Source of the DNA: an uncultured Mucispirillum sp. | Lineage (GTDB): Bacteria > Chrysiogenota > Deferribacteres > Deferribacterales > Mucispirillaceae | Direction of reading: 5' to 3' | Assembly: GCA_944324465.1 (NCBI GenBank) | Contig: CALUWI010000021.1 | Location: 1-32,379 of the forward strand | Length of the DNA stretch: 32,379 nt | Shown: positions 15,557 to 23,180 of the stretch, piece by piece | Numbering within the stretch: the first letter of the stretch is position 1 | Layout of the letters: each line of letters starts with the position of its first letter | Position numbers and translations under genes: made by a program | The notes under the pieces: model-generated | What the model was told of the DNA's origin: nothing | What the model saw: only the letters and a program-made list of their open reading frames with translations | Databases searched by the model: none

Positions 15557-16408
15557 TTATATTACACCAGCATTTTTCAGCAGATTATCTATATCAAATG
15601 TTTCATTTTTGATAGAGAATGCAGCTGCATTTTTATGGCCGCCGCCGCCATTTCTTTCTGCTATATGGCGAATATCAACATCTTTTCTTGAACGGAGAGA
15701 TACTTTTTTAGACTGGGCATTTATAAGCATAACATAATCTGAAATATCTTCACTTATTATATAGTTTCCAAGCTCTGAAGCATAGCTTTCTGCAAAAACT
15801 ACTGTAACAGTCAAGCCGTCTTTATCTTTTATTGTTTCAATATTACGCATAGCTTTTTTTATGTAGTTATCACGCCTTTCTTCTTCTAATGTAATCATAA
15901 GTTTTTCTGTATCAGTAAAGGTTGTGTATGGAGTGGATAAAAAGCGTTCTTCCATTCTAGTGATACCCATAAGATTAAAAAGAACGCTCATTTTTAGACT
16001 GTCTTCCCGCTTTAAAAACCACATATCAACATCATTTATGCAGCGGGCAAATTCTTCATATTCTTCTGCTTTAAAGCCTTTCTGCATAAGATATTCATAA
16101 GTAAGCATAGTGGCACATTTAGTGATATCATGATGGGTAAAATGAAAATCCTTTAATGCGTCACTGCTTGCATGATGGTCAATAATTAATACATCTTTCT
16201 CACCAGCCAGCATTTCAACTGTACCATACTGAGGGGAAACATCTGTTATTATGATTCTGTCATAATAATGGTAGTTTTCTTCAATATATCTATCTATATC
16301 GTCATAGCCAAGATATGCAGTTTTAATGTTTCCTGGCATAAATTTTTTAATTAATACTCCACAGCCTAAGCCGTCTAAGTCATTGTGAGAAATATGTAAT
16401 GTCTGCAT
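15557..16408 (-). CDS. DHH/DHHA1-family phosphoesterase
   Basis: A 283-residue protein of the DHH superfamily, which hydrolyses phosphodiester bonds in small nucleotides or short oligonucleotides with manganese. Motif I HNDLDGLG (H8, D10, D12), motif II TDVSPQ (D56), the DHH signature D77-H78-H79 and the DHHA1 motif GGGGHKNAAAF near the C terminus are all present. The N-terminal wording SHNDLDGLGCG resembles oligoribonuclease/c-di-NMP hydrolase-like members, but no CBS or membrane domain is attached. It follows the cytochrome b5-type gene by 9 nt and abuts engB. Confidence 0.9.
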   Translation of the reverse strand: MQTLHISHNDLDGLGCGVLIKKFMPGNIKTAYLGYDDIDRYIEENYHYYDRIIITDVSPQYGTVEMLAGEKDVLIIDHHASSDALKDFHFTHHDITKCATMLTYEYLMQKGFKAEEYEEFARCINDVDMWFLKREDSLKMSVLFNLMGITRMEERFLSTPYTTFTDTEKLMITLEEERRDNYIKKAMRNIETIKDKDGLTVTVVFAESYASELGNYIISEDISDYVMLINAQSKKVSLRSRKDVDIRHIAERNGGGGHKNAAAFSIKNETFDIDNLLKNAGVI

Positions 16409-16417
16409 TTATTATCC

Positions 16418-17206
16418 TTATTTTTTATCCTGCGGCCAAGTAATTTTTCCGCCATTTGCGGCAATAAAAGTAACTATAGCCATATTAATAATTGTAAAAA
16501 GTGAATAGATTGATTTAAATTGGTTATATTTTAAAAAAGATGCAATTGTATCTCCAGCACCAAGTATATGACCTGCATCTGTTAATTCTATTTTACCAAT
16601 TATTATAGCAATAACGCCTGTAATTAATAAAATCACAGAGCCAATCATTTTTTGTTTAAGTATAGAGTTTGCAAAACCATTATAGTTAATGTAAAAACTT
16701 AATGCACCAGAAGCGATTGCAGGTATTAAAAACAGCGTGCCAAAAACTGTTGCAATAAGTGATGTAGCAGTAAGGAAACTGCCTGCTTTTCCACCTAAAA
16801 TTGCAGCAAGAACCTGCACGAAAAATGCAAAGCCATACATACCAATAGGGAAGTGGATAAGTTTTGGATGTGGGTGGTTTCTTTTATACCACTGTCTTTT
16901 TGCTATCATTTTTTTATCCATGTCAGAAAGCAGATTTTCAGAATTTGGAACAACTGTTTCTGTATTTGTTTCTTGAGCTGTGCCGTCTTCTAATACATCA
17001 ACTTCTACAAAACGGAAAATATTTTTTTCGCCGTGTGGGCTCATATCAATGCTGTCAGTTAAATCTTCTCCAGCTTTAAATCTGCCCATGTGTTCACCGC
17101 CTGGCCAGAAATCACTTTTTGATATATCGTATACTTTGCCTTTATAACCGATATATGCAGGCTTGCCATCTTTGCCATTAAATTCTTTTAATTGTTCTTT
17201 TGTCAT
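16418..17206 (-). CDS. Cytochrome b5-like domain fused to DUF2231 membrane domain
   Basis: A 262-residue protein. Residues 1-75 form a cytochrome b5-type haem domain: PAYIGYKGKVYDIS, then WPGGEHMGRF, with H39 and H58 as candidate axial haem ligands. Residues about 105-262 form the DUF2231 four-helix membrane domain, opening with HPHPKLIHFPIGMYGF, whose histidines may also bind haem. The combination suggests a membrane electron-transfer protein with the soluble haem domain on the cytoplasmic side, as there is no signal peptide. GGAG precedes the ATG. It is the first gene of the operon leading to the DHH protein and EngB. Confidence 0.88.
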   Translation of the reverse strand: MTKEQLKEFNGKDGKPAYIGYKGKVYDISKSDFWPGGEHMGRFKAGEDLTDSIDMSPHGEKNIFRFVEVDVLEDGTAQETNTETVVPNSENLLSDMDKKMIAKRQWYKRNHPHPKLIHFPIGMYGFAFFVQVLAAILGGKAGSFLTATSLIATVFGTLFLIPAIASGALSFYINYNGFANSILKQKMIGSVILLITGVIAIIIGKIELTDAGHILGAGDTIASFLKYNQFKSIYSLFTIINMAIVTFIAANGGKITWPQDKK

Positions 17207-17240
17207 TTGAATCTCCTAATATTTGCACTATAATTTTTGC

Positions 17241-17269
17241 TTTATACAACATTATATATTATTTTGCAA
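17241..17269 (-). promoter_or_regulatory. Promoter of the cytochrome b5-DUF2231/engB operon
   Basis: On the minus strand TTGCAA (17264-17269), a 17-nt spacer and TATAAA (17241-17246) give an expected leader of about 27 nt. This lies in the 83-nt gap after queH. Confidence 0.6.
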
Positions 17270-17289
17270 GAAGAAAATAGTAATAGTTA

Positions 17290-17886
17290 TTATTTTTGTT
17301 TAATACTTTCGTAATAAGCATTGATTTCTTCATATTTTTTAGCATATTTTTTTGAAAGCTGGTTCAAAAACCTGTCTTCTTCACTGTATATACAGCCGCA
17401 GTAGTTTTGTCTGTATATTTCAAGTTCTTTTGAAATATCTATGCCTTCCTGCCAACCTTCTCTAAAATCATAATAATAAAAAGGAATATTGTATTCTTTT
17501 GAGATTTTTTCTGCCAGTTCTTTTATGGCTTCATGATTTTGCATTTTACTGTATAAAAGACTTGAAGAAAATGCATCCATTCCTAATTCTTTTGCTTTTT
17601 CTGCCGTTTTTAAAAGCCGTCTTTCATAACAGTATCTGCATCGTTCTTTTTCATGGTAAGCGTTCTGGCGTAAAAACTCTACTAATCCATAATAATCTTC
17701 TACTATACATTTAATATTATAATGCCTTGAAACAAGCACTGCACCTTCCATACGCTTATAATATTCCTGAACAGGATGTATATTATGATTGAAAAAATAT
17801 GTTGTAATATTATGGCCTTGAGCCTGCATAGTAATAATAGGATATATAGAGCATGGCCCGCAGCATTGATGTAATAATATATTCAT
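17290..17886 (-). CDS. queH: Epoxyqueuosine reductase QueH
   Basis: QueH performs the last step of queuosine synthesis, reducing epoxyqueuosine in tRNA, and replaces the cobalamin-dependent QueG (EC 1.17.99.6). The 198-residue protein has all family cysteines: HQCCGPC (C8, C9, C12), RCRYCYERRL (C83, C86) and YCGCIYS (C163, C165). These bind a 4Fe-4S cluster and a second metal in characterised members. Use of QueH fits an anaerobe. The start codon has no ribosome site and the predicted promoter leaves only a very short leader. No other queuosine gene is in the window. Confidence 0.95.
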   Translation of the reverse strand: MNILLHQCCGPCSIYPIITMQAQGHNITTYFFNHNIHPVQEYYKRMEGAVLVSRHYNIKCIVEDYYGLVEFLRQNAYHEKERCRYCYERRLLKTAEKAKELGMDAFSSSLLYSKMQNHEAIKELAEKISKEYNIPFYYYDFREGWQEGIDISKELEIYRQNYCGCIYSEEDRFLNQLSKKYAKKYEEINAYYESIKQK

Positions 17887-17897
17887 GGAAAATATTT

Positions 17898-17926
17898 ACT
17901 ATATAATTTTATCTATTTCAATACAA
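17898..17926 (-). promoter_or_regulatory. Putative queH promoter with near-leaderless start
   Basis: Minus strand: TTGTAT (17921-17926), a 17-nt spacer and TATAGT (17898-17903). Transcription would begin near 17891, only about five bases before the start codon at 17886. Confidence 0.5.
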
Positions 17927-17953
17927 AATATTTAAAAAATTTAAATTTTTTAC

Positions 17954-17982
17954 TTGTATTTATTTTATAAGCAATCTATTAT
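17954..17982 (+). promoter_or_regulatory. Promoter of the LivJ-type lipoprotein gene
   Basis: TTGTAT (17954-17959), a 17-nt spacer and TATTAT (17977-17982), with a leader of about 30 nt that ends in a strong GGAGG. Confidence 0.6.
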
Positions 17983-18020
17983 ATTAAGCTATTGCAGGAG
18001 AAGATAATTGGAGGAATACT

Positions 18021-19220
18021 ATGTCTTTTAAAAAACTTTTATTAATAACAGCTTTATCTGTACTTGCAGTATTATCCCTTTCCGGCTGTAAAAAAGCAGG
18101 CAATAATAATGCTGCAGAAGATGCTAATGTATTAATAATCGGCGGTCAAAACCCAGAAACTGGTGCTATGGCTGACTATGGCTCTAAAACAGTTTTAGGA
18201 GCTCAAATTGCATTTGAAGAAATTAATGCAGCTGGCGGTATCAATGGCAAACAAATTAAATTTGCTCACTATGACAGCCGTGGCGAAAAAACTGACGCTG
18301 TAAACTTAACAAGGCGTCTTTTAAAAGAAAATGCTTGTGCAATTATTGGTGAAATTACATCTGGCGGCTTTTTAGCTATGAGAGAATTAGCTAACAGCGG
18401 CGGCACAGTTGCAATCTCTACTGGTGCAACAGCTGAACATGTTACTGAAAAAAGAGTTGGCAGCGGTTATGAACATATTCCCTTTGCTTTCCGTAACACA
18501 TTACAGGATTCTGACGGTGCACCTAGCTTAACTAAATTCTTAGTACATACTAAAGGGTTTAAAAAATTTGCTATCATCACATCTACAAATAACGAATACT
18601 CTGTTGGTCTTTCTAACTTCTTTAGAGATGCAGTTAAAAATGCTGGCGGTACAGTTATTATAGAACAATCTATTAATGACGGCGATACTGATGTTTCTGC
18701 ACAAATCACTTCTATTAAAAACAGTGATGTAGATGCAGTTATCTTCACAGGCTACTATCAAGAAGCTGCTCGTCTTCTTTTAGCTAAACAGACTCAAGGT
18801 TTAAAAGCTCCACTTGTTGGCGGTGACGGTTTCCAATCACCAGACCTTTGGAATATTGCAGGGGATGCAGCAGTTGGTGCTATGTTCTATTCTGGTTTCT
18901 CAGCAGAAGTTGACAGACCAAACATTCAATCTTTTAAAGCAAAAATGCTTGAAAAAGGCAAAGAAGCAGACACTTTCTCTGCTCAAGGTTACGATGCTGC
19001 ATACTTACTTGTAGAAGCTATGAAAGCAGCTAATGTTACAGACTGTACAGATGCTTCTCAAAGAGATGCTATAAGAGCAAAACTGATGGAAATCAAAGAC
19101 TTTGAAGGTATTACTGGTAAAATGTCTATTGATGCAACAGGCAGTGCTATTAAAGAACCATTCCTTTTAGAAGTAATTAAAAAAGCAGACGGCACTTTCG
19201 GCACTCAGAGCTTAAACTAA
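18021..19220 (+). CDS. Branched-chain amino acid-type ABC transporter substrate-binding lipoprotein
   Basis: A 399-residue type I periplasmic binding protein of the LivJ/Peripla_BP_6 family, which captures leucine-type amino acids, amides or urea for an ABC importer. It is a lipoprotein: the signal peptide ends in LSGC, with lipidated C23. The mature part begins with the family's IGGQNPETGAMADYG and GAQIAFEEINAAGGINGKQI blocks, then CAIIGEITSG and GYDAAYLLVEAM near the C terminus. No permease or ATPase gene is adjacent, so it either feeds a transporter elsewhere or acts as a sensor. GGAGG precedes the ATG, and a strong terminator follows. Confidence 0.93.
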   Translation: MSFKKLLLITALSVLAVLSLSGCKKAGNNNAAEDANVLIIGGQNPETGAMADYGSKTVLGAQIAFEEINAAGGINGKQIKFAHYDSRGEKTDAVNLTRRLLKENACAIIGEITSGGFLAMRELANSGGTVAISTGATAEHVTEKRVGSGYEHIPFAFRNTLQDSDGAPSLTKFLVHTKGFKKFAIITSTNNEYSVGLSNFFRDAVKNAGGTVIIEQSINDGDTDVSAQITSIKNSDVDAVIFTGYYQEAARLLLAKQTQGLKAPLVGGDGFQSPDLWNIAGDAAVGAMFYSGFSAEVDRPNIQSFKAKMLEKGKEADTFSAQGYDAAYLLVEAMKAANVTDCTDASQRDAIRAKLMEIKDFEGITGKMSIDATGSAIKEPFLLEVIKKADGTFGTQSLN

Positions 19221-19243
19221 TTTGATTATAAGGTATTAATATT

Positions 19244-19274
19244 AAAAGCCTTCGTGAAAAGCGAAGGCTTTTTT
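19244..19274 (+). terminator. Terminator after the LivJ-type gene
   Basis: AAAAGCCTTCG (19244-19254) and CGAAGGCTTTT (19262-19272) form an 11-bp stem with a 7-nt loop and a T run. It begins 24 nt after the stop codon. Confidence 0.95.
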
Positions 19275-19418
19275 GTTATAAAGTATTGTTAAAGCATATA
19301 AAAATTGACTTGGTAAAATAATATATAAAAAATATTATATTTTTATTGCATAGATATAAAAAAATTGATACTCTATAAATGTAGTAATATTTATATTATT
19401 AATCAGGGGTTATGATTT

Positions 19419-20732
19419 ATGGCAATGATAGCAGACGAAGTGTTAAAAGCTATGAAATGTAAAGAGCTTGAAACTAAATATAGTAATGTTAGAAAAGGTT
19501 TAAGAATGTCGCTTGTTGCATTTTTAAAAGATAACCCTAATTATGAAAAACTGATAGAAGGGTTTGTAGGCATTGACCCAGCTGATAAAAAAACAGAAGC
19601 AAGGCGTAATTTTCTTGATGAACTTGGCGAAATATCTAAACTGATGGATGATGCTTTTAATAAACTTGGCGATGCTGAAGAAGGTGCTCTTGCTCATAAA
19701 CTTACAACTGTATCTGCCATTTATATGGAGCGTATTGGCCAGACATGCTTAGAAGCTAAAACAAACTATTTTCCAATGCATAAAGAAAAGTTTGCAATGT
19801 ATGTTTCTGAAGACCAGGAAGCAAAAGCCATTGTTCCTAGAACTACACTTAAAACTATCAAAAACTATCTTGATAAATGGTTTTTCTTAATGCAGCAGTA
19901 TTCTGTAAATGCAAAAGCAAAAATTATTTATACCAAACTTAATGATTTCAGAGATAAACTGCATCATTTTGAATATGTAATGGGTAAGTCAGTTAATAAA
20001 TTACAGCGTGAATATGTAAAAGAGATTATTCCTTTTATGAAAGATACAAAACTTGCTCTTTTGCGTATGCGTAAGTTTTTTGAAGCAATAGATGCATCTG
20101 CTTTTGGTAAAATGATAAAAGCACTTACAGATGTTGCTATGGAAAATGGCACAAGGGTATATGTAAAATATAATGCTGTACTTACAATAGTTGCAGGTAA
20201 TGTTAGGAAAGGCAGTGTTATTCCTGTGCAGACTATTGTTGATAAATATGATAATGTAATGTTTCCTATCAGACAGACTGTGGCAGAGCTTGATACAAAA
20301 CTTGGGGGCAGCCGTGCAAAAGACCCAGCAAAAGCATTCTGGGATATTGCTTCTCAAATTACATCATTTAGAGATGGCATGCATTCTGTTATAGATGAAT
20401 TTTCAAAAGGTATCAGCCCGTCAGATGAAGATTTTAAATTTTTCACTCATACTGCTCAAGCTGTACTTATTCCATATATGAACCAGACAAAAGGGGAAGT
20501 TAACGATACCTTTATTAATGGTGTTAAAAATTTAGACACTTTTTTCTGGAAAATTATGACGAAAGCTATAGAAAATTCTCAGGAAAAAGGCGAAAAAATG
20601 GATGAGATTGTTGGGCTTGCTGTTAGAGTTACACAAAAAGAGCTTGATAATTTCTTATCAGAAAATAAAGAACTTGCAGATGATAATTTAGCAGAAGAAA
20701 TTGAAAATGCTTCAAGCAGTTCTGAAAAATAA
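19419..20732 (+). CDS. Unrecognised all-helical cytoplasmic protein
   Basis: A 437-residue protein that I cannot assign to a family. It has no signal peptide and no membrane segment, and its sequence looks almost entirely helical. Charged heptad-like stretches occur at about 15-45, 95-135 and 150-240, with a Glu/Asn/Ser-rich acidic tail from about 400. Proline is sparse and no nucleotide-binding motif is visible. Start: AGGGG lies 9 nt before the ATG. Coding quality is good throughout, with ordinary codon use for this region, so it is a real gene. It precedes the DUF4910-type gene by 19 nt, implying co-transcription. It could be a structural or scaffold protein. Confidence 0.7.
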   Translation: MAMIADEVLKAMKCKELETKYSNVRKGLRMSLVAFLKDNPNYEKLIEGFVGIDPADKKTEARRNFLDELGEISKLMDDAFNKLGDAEEGALAHKLTTVSAIYMERIGQTCLEAKTNYFPMHKEKFAMYVSEDQEAKAIVPRTTLKTIKNYLDKWFFLMQQYSVNAKAKIIYTKLNDFRDKLHHFEYVMGKSVNKLQREYVKEIIPFMKDTKLALLRMRKFFEAIDASAFGKMIKALTDVAMENGTRVYVKYNAVLTIVAGNVRKGSVIPVQTIVDKYDNVMFPIRQTVAELDTKLGGSRAKDPAKAFWDIASQITSFRDGMHSVIDEFSKGISPSDEDFKFFTHTAQAVLIPYMNQTKGEVNDTFINGVKNLDTFFWKIMTKAIENSQEKGEKMDEIVGLAVRVTQKELDNFLSENKELADDNLAEEIENASSSSEK

Positions 20733-20751
20733 AGTTTTTTGAGCAGTTATT

Positions 20752-22011
20752 TTGAAAGAATTAATAAAAAAACATTTATATACATCAAGATCACCAGTTT
20801 CTGATGAAAATAATAATCTTGTGCATGATGTTGCATCTGAGCTTAATGCAGATATTATAAAAAGCAAATGTGGCAGCGAAGTTTTATCGTGGATTATTCC
20901 TTTATACTGGAAAGTGATAAAAGGCCAGTTGAAAGATTTATCTGGTAATATTTTAATAGATTTTAAAAATAATCCACTTCATCTTTGGACAAACTCTATT
21001 TCTTTTCAAGGCAGAATAACTAAGCAGGAATTAGAAAACCATATTCTGACAGATAAAAACCGTCCAGATTTAATACCATACCATTATAAGTTTGGGTTCA
21101 GCACAGCAATGCAAAACTGGGGATTTTGTATTTCCTATAATGATTATGTTAAAATGCAGGATAATGAATATATTGTAGATATAGATACAGAGCTGCATAA
21201 TGATAATTATATGCTTACAGGCGTAAAGACTATTAAAGGTCAGGAAAATGGCAGCACTTATGTTTTTGCAGCCCATACATGCCACCCGGCTATTGCAGTA
21301 GACGGACTTACAAATGTTATAGTACTTATGAAAGTATTCAAAGAACTTGAAAAAAGAAATGTAAAAAATACATATAAATTTGTATTTGGTTCAGAATATT
21401 ATGCAGCAGCTGCATTTTTAAATACATTAAATGAAAAAGAAGAAAAAAGTATAAAAGGTGCTTTTTTCTGCGACTTAATAGGGGCAGATACTAAGCCTGC
21501 ATATTCATCATCATTTCAAGGCGACAGCCTTATAGACAGCATTACAGCTCATATTTTTAAACACAGGGTAAAAGATTACAGCTCTTATGGTTACAGGCAG
21601 TTAATAGGTAATGATGAAATGTTTTATAATGGACCATATTATAACATACCAACAGTAACACTTGGGCAGAATGTGCCAGCATATTATCATTCAAGCGGTG
21701 ATAATTATGAAAAAATAGATTTTGATATGCTTGAAACATATAAAGAATATATTTTAGATATAATAAATATCTTAGAAACAGATTATGTACCTGTGCTTAA
21801 ATACAAAGGTCCGCTTTGCTTATCAAGATATAATCTATATATAGATTTTAAAGCAAACCCTGAAGGCTACAGACATATAGAAGCAGCACAAATATTAGCA
21901 GATGGTAAAACTTCCTGTTTTCAAATAGCAGAAAAAACAGGGGCTGAATATAATTTTATAAAAAATTTCTTTGATGAACTTGTAAAATATAATCTGGCAG
22001 TAAGAAAGTAG
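20752..22011 (+). CDS. DUF4910-type zinc aminopeptidase-like protein with C-terminal winged helix
   Basis: A 419-residue protein of the DUF4910 (formerly DUF2172) group, related to M28 metallopeptidases. Candidate zinc ligands and catalytic residues are kept: H175 and H178 in AAHTCHP, D184, E215 in VFGSEYY, D241 in FFCDLIG and H313 in YYHSSGD. The usual NDN after the His motif is VDG here. Residues about 370-419 look like a winged-helix tail (AAQILADGKTSCFQIAEKTG). Start is TTG: the preceding in-frame stop ends at 20742 and no ATG occurs for over 100 codons. Members often sit in surface-polysaccharide loci, as here beside an AAC(3)-type acetyltransferase. Confidence 0.83.
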   Translation: MKELIKKHLYTSRSPVSDENNNLVHDVASELNADIIKSKCGSEVLSWIIPLYWKVIKGQLKDLSGNILIDFKNNPLHLWTNSISFQGRITKQELENHILTDKNRPDLIPYHYKFGFSTAMQNWGFCISYNDYVKMQDNEYIVDIDTELHNDNYMLTGVKTIKGQENGSTYVFAAHTCHPAIAVDGLTNVIVLMKVFKELEKRNVKNTYKFVFGSEYYAAAAFLNTLNEKEEKSIKGAFFCDLIGADTKPAYSSSFQGDSLIDSITAHIFKHRVKDYSSYGYRQLIGNDEMFYNGPYYNIPTVTLGQNVPAYYHSSGDNYEKIDFDMLETYKEYILDIINILETDYVPVLKYKGPLCLSRYNLYIDFKANPEGYRHIEAAQILADGKTSCFQIAEKTGAEYNFIKNFFDELVKYNLAVRK

Positions 22012-22012
22012 C

Positions 22013-22840
22013 CTATTTTTTCATTACAGGCCCATCATTAGGAATTTGCCCTGCAGGAAAATCTGGTTTATGGTCAAGATGTATATATGGGTTTTTAAGA
22101 ATATTGTTAATTAAAATATCAGTAACTTGTTTTATTGAAACAGAACTTATTTTACTGGATAAATAAGGGACTGTATTAATATATTTATTATATTCTAGTT
22201 CATATTCAATATCTGTTGTTTTTTTATATTCTATATCTTTATTAAGGTATCTGACAGATGCAAATGTATAATCGTAAATCAGCTGGCCGTTAGTATAGAC
22301 TGGTATATTATATATTTTATTATACATATAAGGAACACCAGCTTTAAATTCTGCATAATGTCCCATTGTTACAGAAAACATATTTGTTCCTAAAAGAATA
22401 ATTTTAGCATCAAGTTTATATAGTTTATCAAATGCTGATTCTGCACCATAATTATGTCTTGAATGAGGTGCACATATATATTCTGCATTTTTACCAACAG
22501 CAGCAACAGCAGCTAATGGATTACAGCTTCGTTTACTTATGGGCAGGGAATGGATATATTTAGCAAAAACACCTAATTCTTTTGATACTGGTGAAAGTGC
22601 TGTGTCAAAAGGAATACCAAATCGTGCATATTCATAGAAATATGCAGGAACACACAAAGTTCCTTCACTGCCAAGAACTTCTTTAAATGTTTCATAAAAC
22701 ATACATAGAGTATCTTTTCTGGAAAAATTTTCTGTAGTACCGAATGCAGCAATGTCACTGTGAATGAATATTGTATCGCCTTTGTCTACACCAGCATTAT
22801 ATAATGCTTCTGTTATTCCTTTTTTAGTAATATATTCCAT
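22013..22840 (-). CDS. AAC(3)-family acyl-CoA N-acetyltransferase
   Basis: A 275-residue member of the aminoglycoside 3-N-acetyltransferase fold family. The marks are GDTIFIHSDIAAFG (H27), EGTLCVPAYF, RSCNPLAAVAAVGKNA, the SAFDKLYKLDAKIILLGT block and GHYAEFKAGVPY (H161). Chromosomal members in glycan loci usually acetylate amino sugars, so drug resistance should not be assumed. The start is set here because GGAG (22847-22850) lies 6 nt before this ATG. A longer frame to 22921 lacks a ribosome site and would begin upstream of the likely promoter. Its stop codon is 2 nt from that of the converging peptidase gene. Confidence 0.9.
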   Translation of the reverse strand: MEYITKKGITEALYNAGVDKGDTIFIHSDIAAFGTTENFSRKDTLCMFYETFKEVLGSEGTLCVPAYFYEYARFGIPFDTALSPVSKELGVFAKYIHSLPISKRSCNPLAAVAAVGKNAEYICAPHSRHNYGAESAFDKLYKLDAKIILLGTNMFSVTMGHYAEFKAGVPYMYNKIYNIPVYTNGQLIYDYTFASVRYLNKDIEYKKTTDIEYELEYNKYINTVPYLSSKISSVSIKQVTDILINNILKNPYIHLDHKPDFPAGQIPNDGPVMKK

Positions 22841-22867
22841 TGTAATCTCCATAATTAAGTTATTACT

Positions 22868-22895
22868 ATTATATAAAAATTTTAGCAACCAGAAA
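22868..22895 (-). promoter_or_regulatory. Possible promoter of the AAC(3)-type gene
   Basis: Minus strand: a perfect TATAAT (22868-22873) with a weak TTTCTG 16 nt upstream (22890-22895). It would give a leader of about 20 nt to the start at 22840. Confidence 0.4.
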
Positions 22896-23066
22896 ATGTT
22901 TTCTAATTTATCTACTACCACATATTTTTATTGCATTAAGATAAAAAATATAAAGTAAATACTTGTGGTTTAAACAGTTTATGTCAAAAATATAAGATTA
23001 GATTAATAAATATTATGGAAAATTATTTAATTATAAATCGGCTAATGATATTTTTTATGAGAACTT

Positions 23067-23098
23067 AAACGACTGCTTAAAATGTTGCAATCGTTTTT
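23067..23098 (+). promoter_or_regulatory. Hairpin with T tract upstream of the glycan locus
   Basis: AAACGACTGC (23067-23076) and GCAATCGTTT (23087-23096) form a stem with one mismatch and a 10-nt loop, followed by TT. It resembles a weak terminator or attenuator in the 340-nt gap before the FrhB/pyruvyl transferase gene. Nearer that gene, TGCATA-A-TATGCA (23137-23149) is a perfect palindrome that could be an operator. I see no other feature in this gap. Confidence 0.4.
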
Positions 23099-23180
23099 AG
23101 ATTTTACAAAAAACATGAGGTAAGACAAATTTTTATTGCATAATATGCACACATATGATAAATTTTAAAAGAGGTGTTAA

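Noticed and set aside
22013-22840. Aminoglycoside resistance gene
   Set aside because: The fold family matches, but the neighbours are surface-glycan type genes and chromosomal members of this group commonly act on sugars.
22841-22921. Longer N terminus for the AAC(3)-family protein (start at 22921)
   Set aside because: The extra residues have no ribosome site and do not match the family start, and they lie upstream of a TATAAT positioned for the start at 22840.
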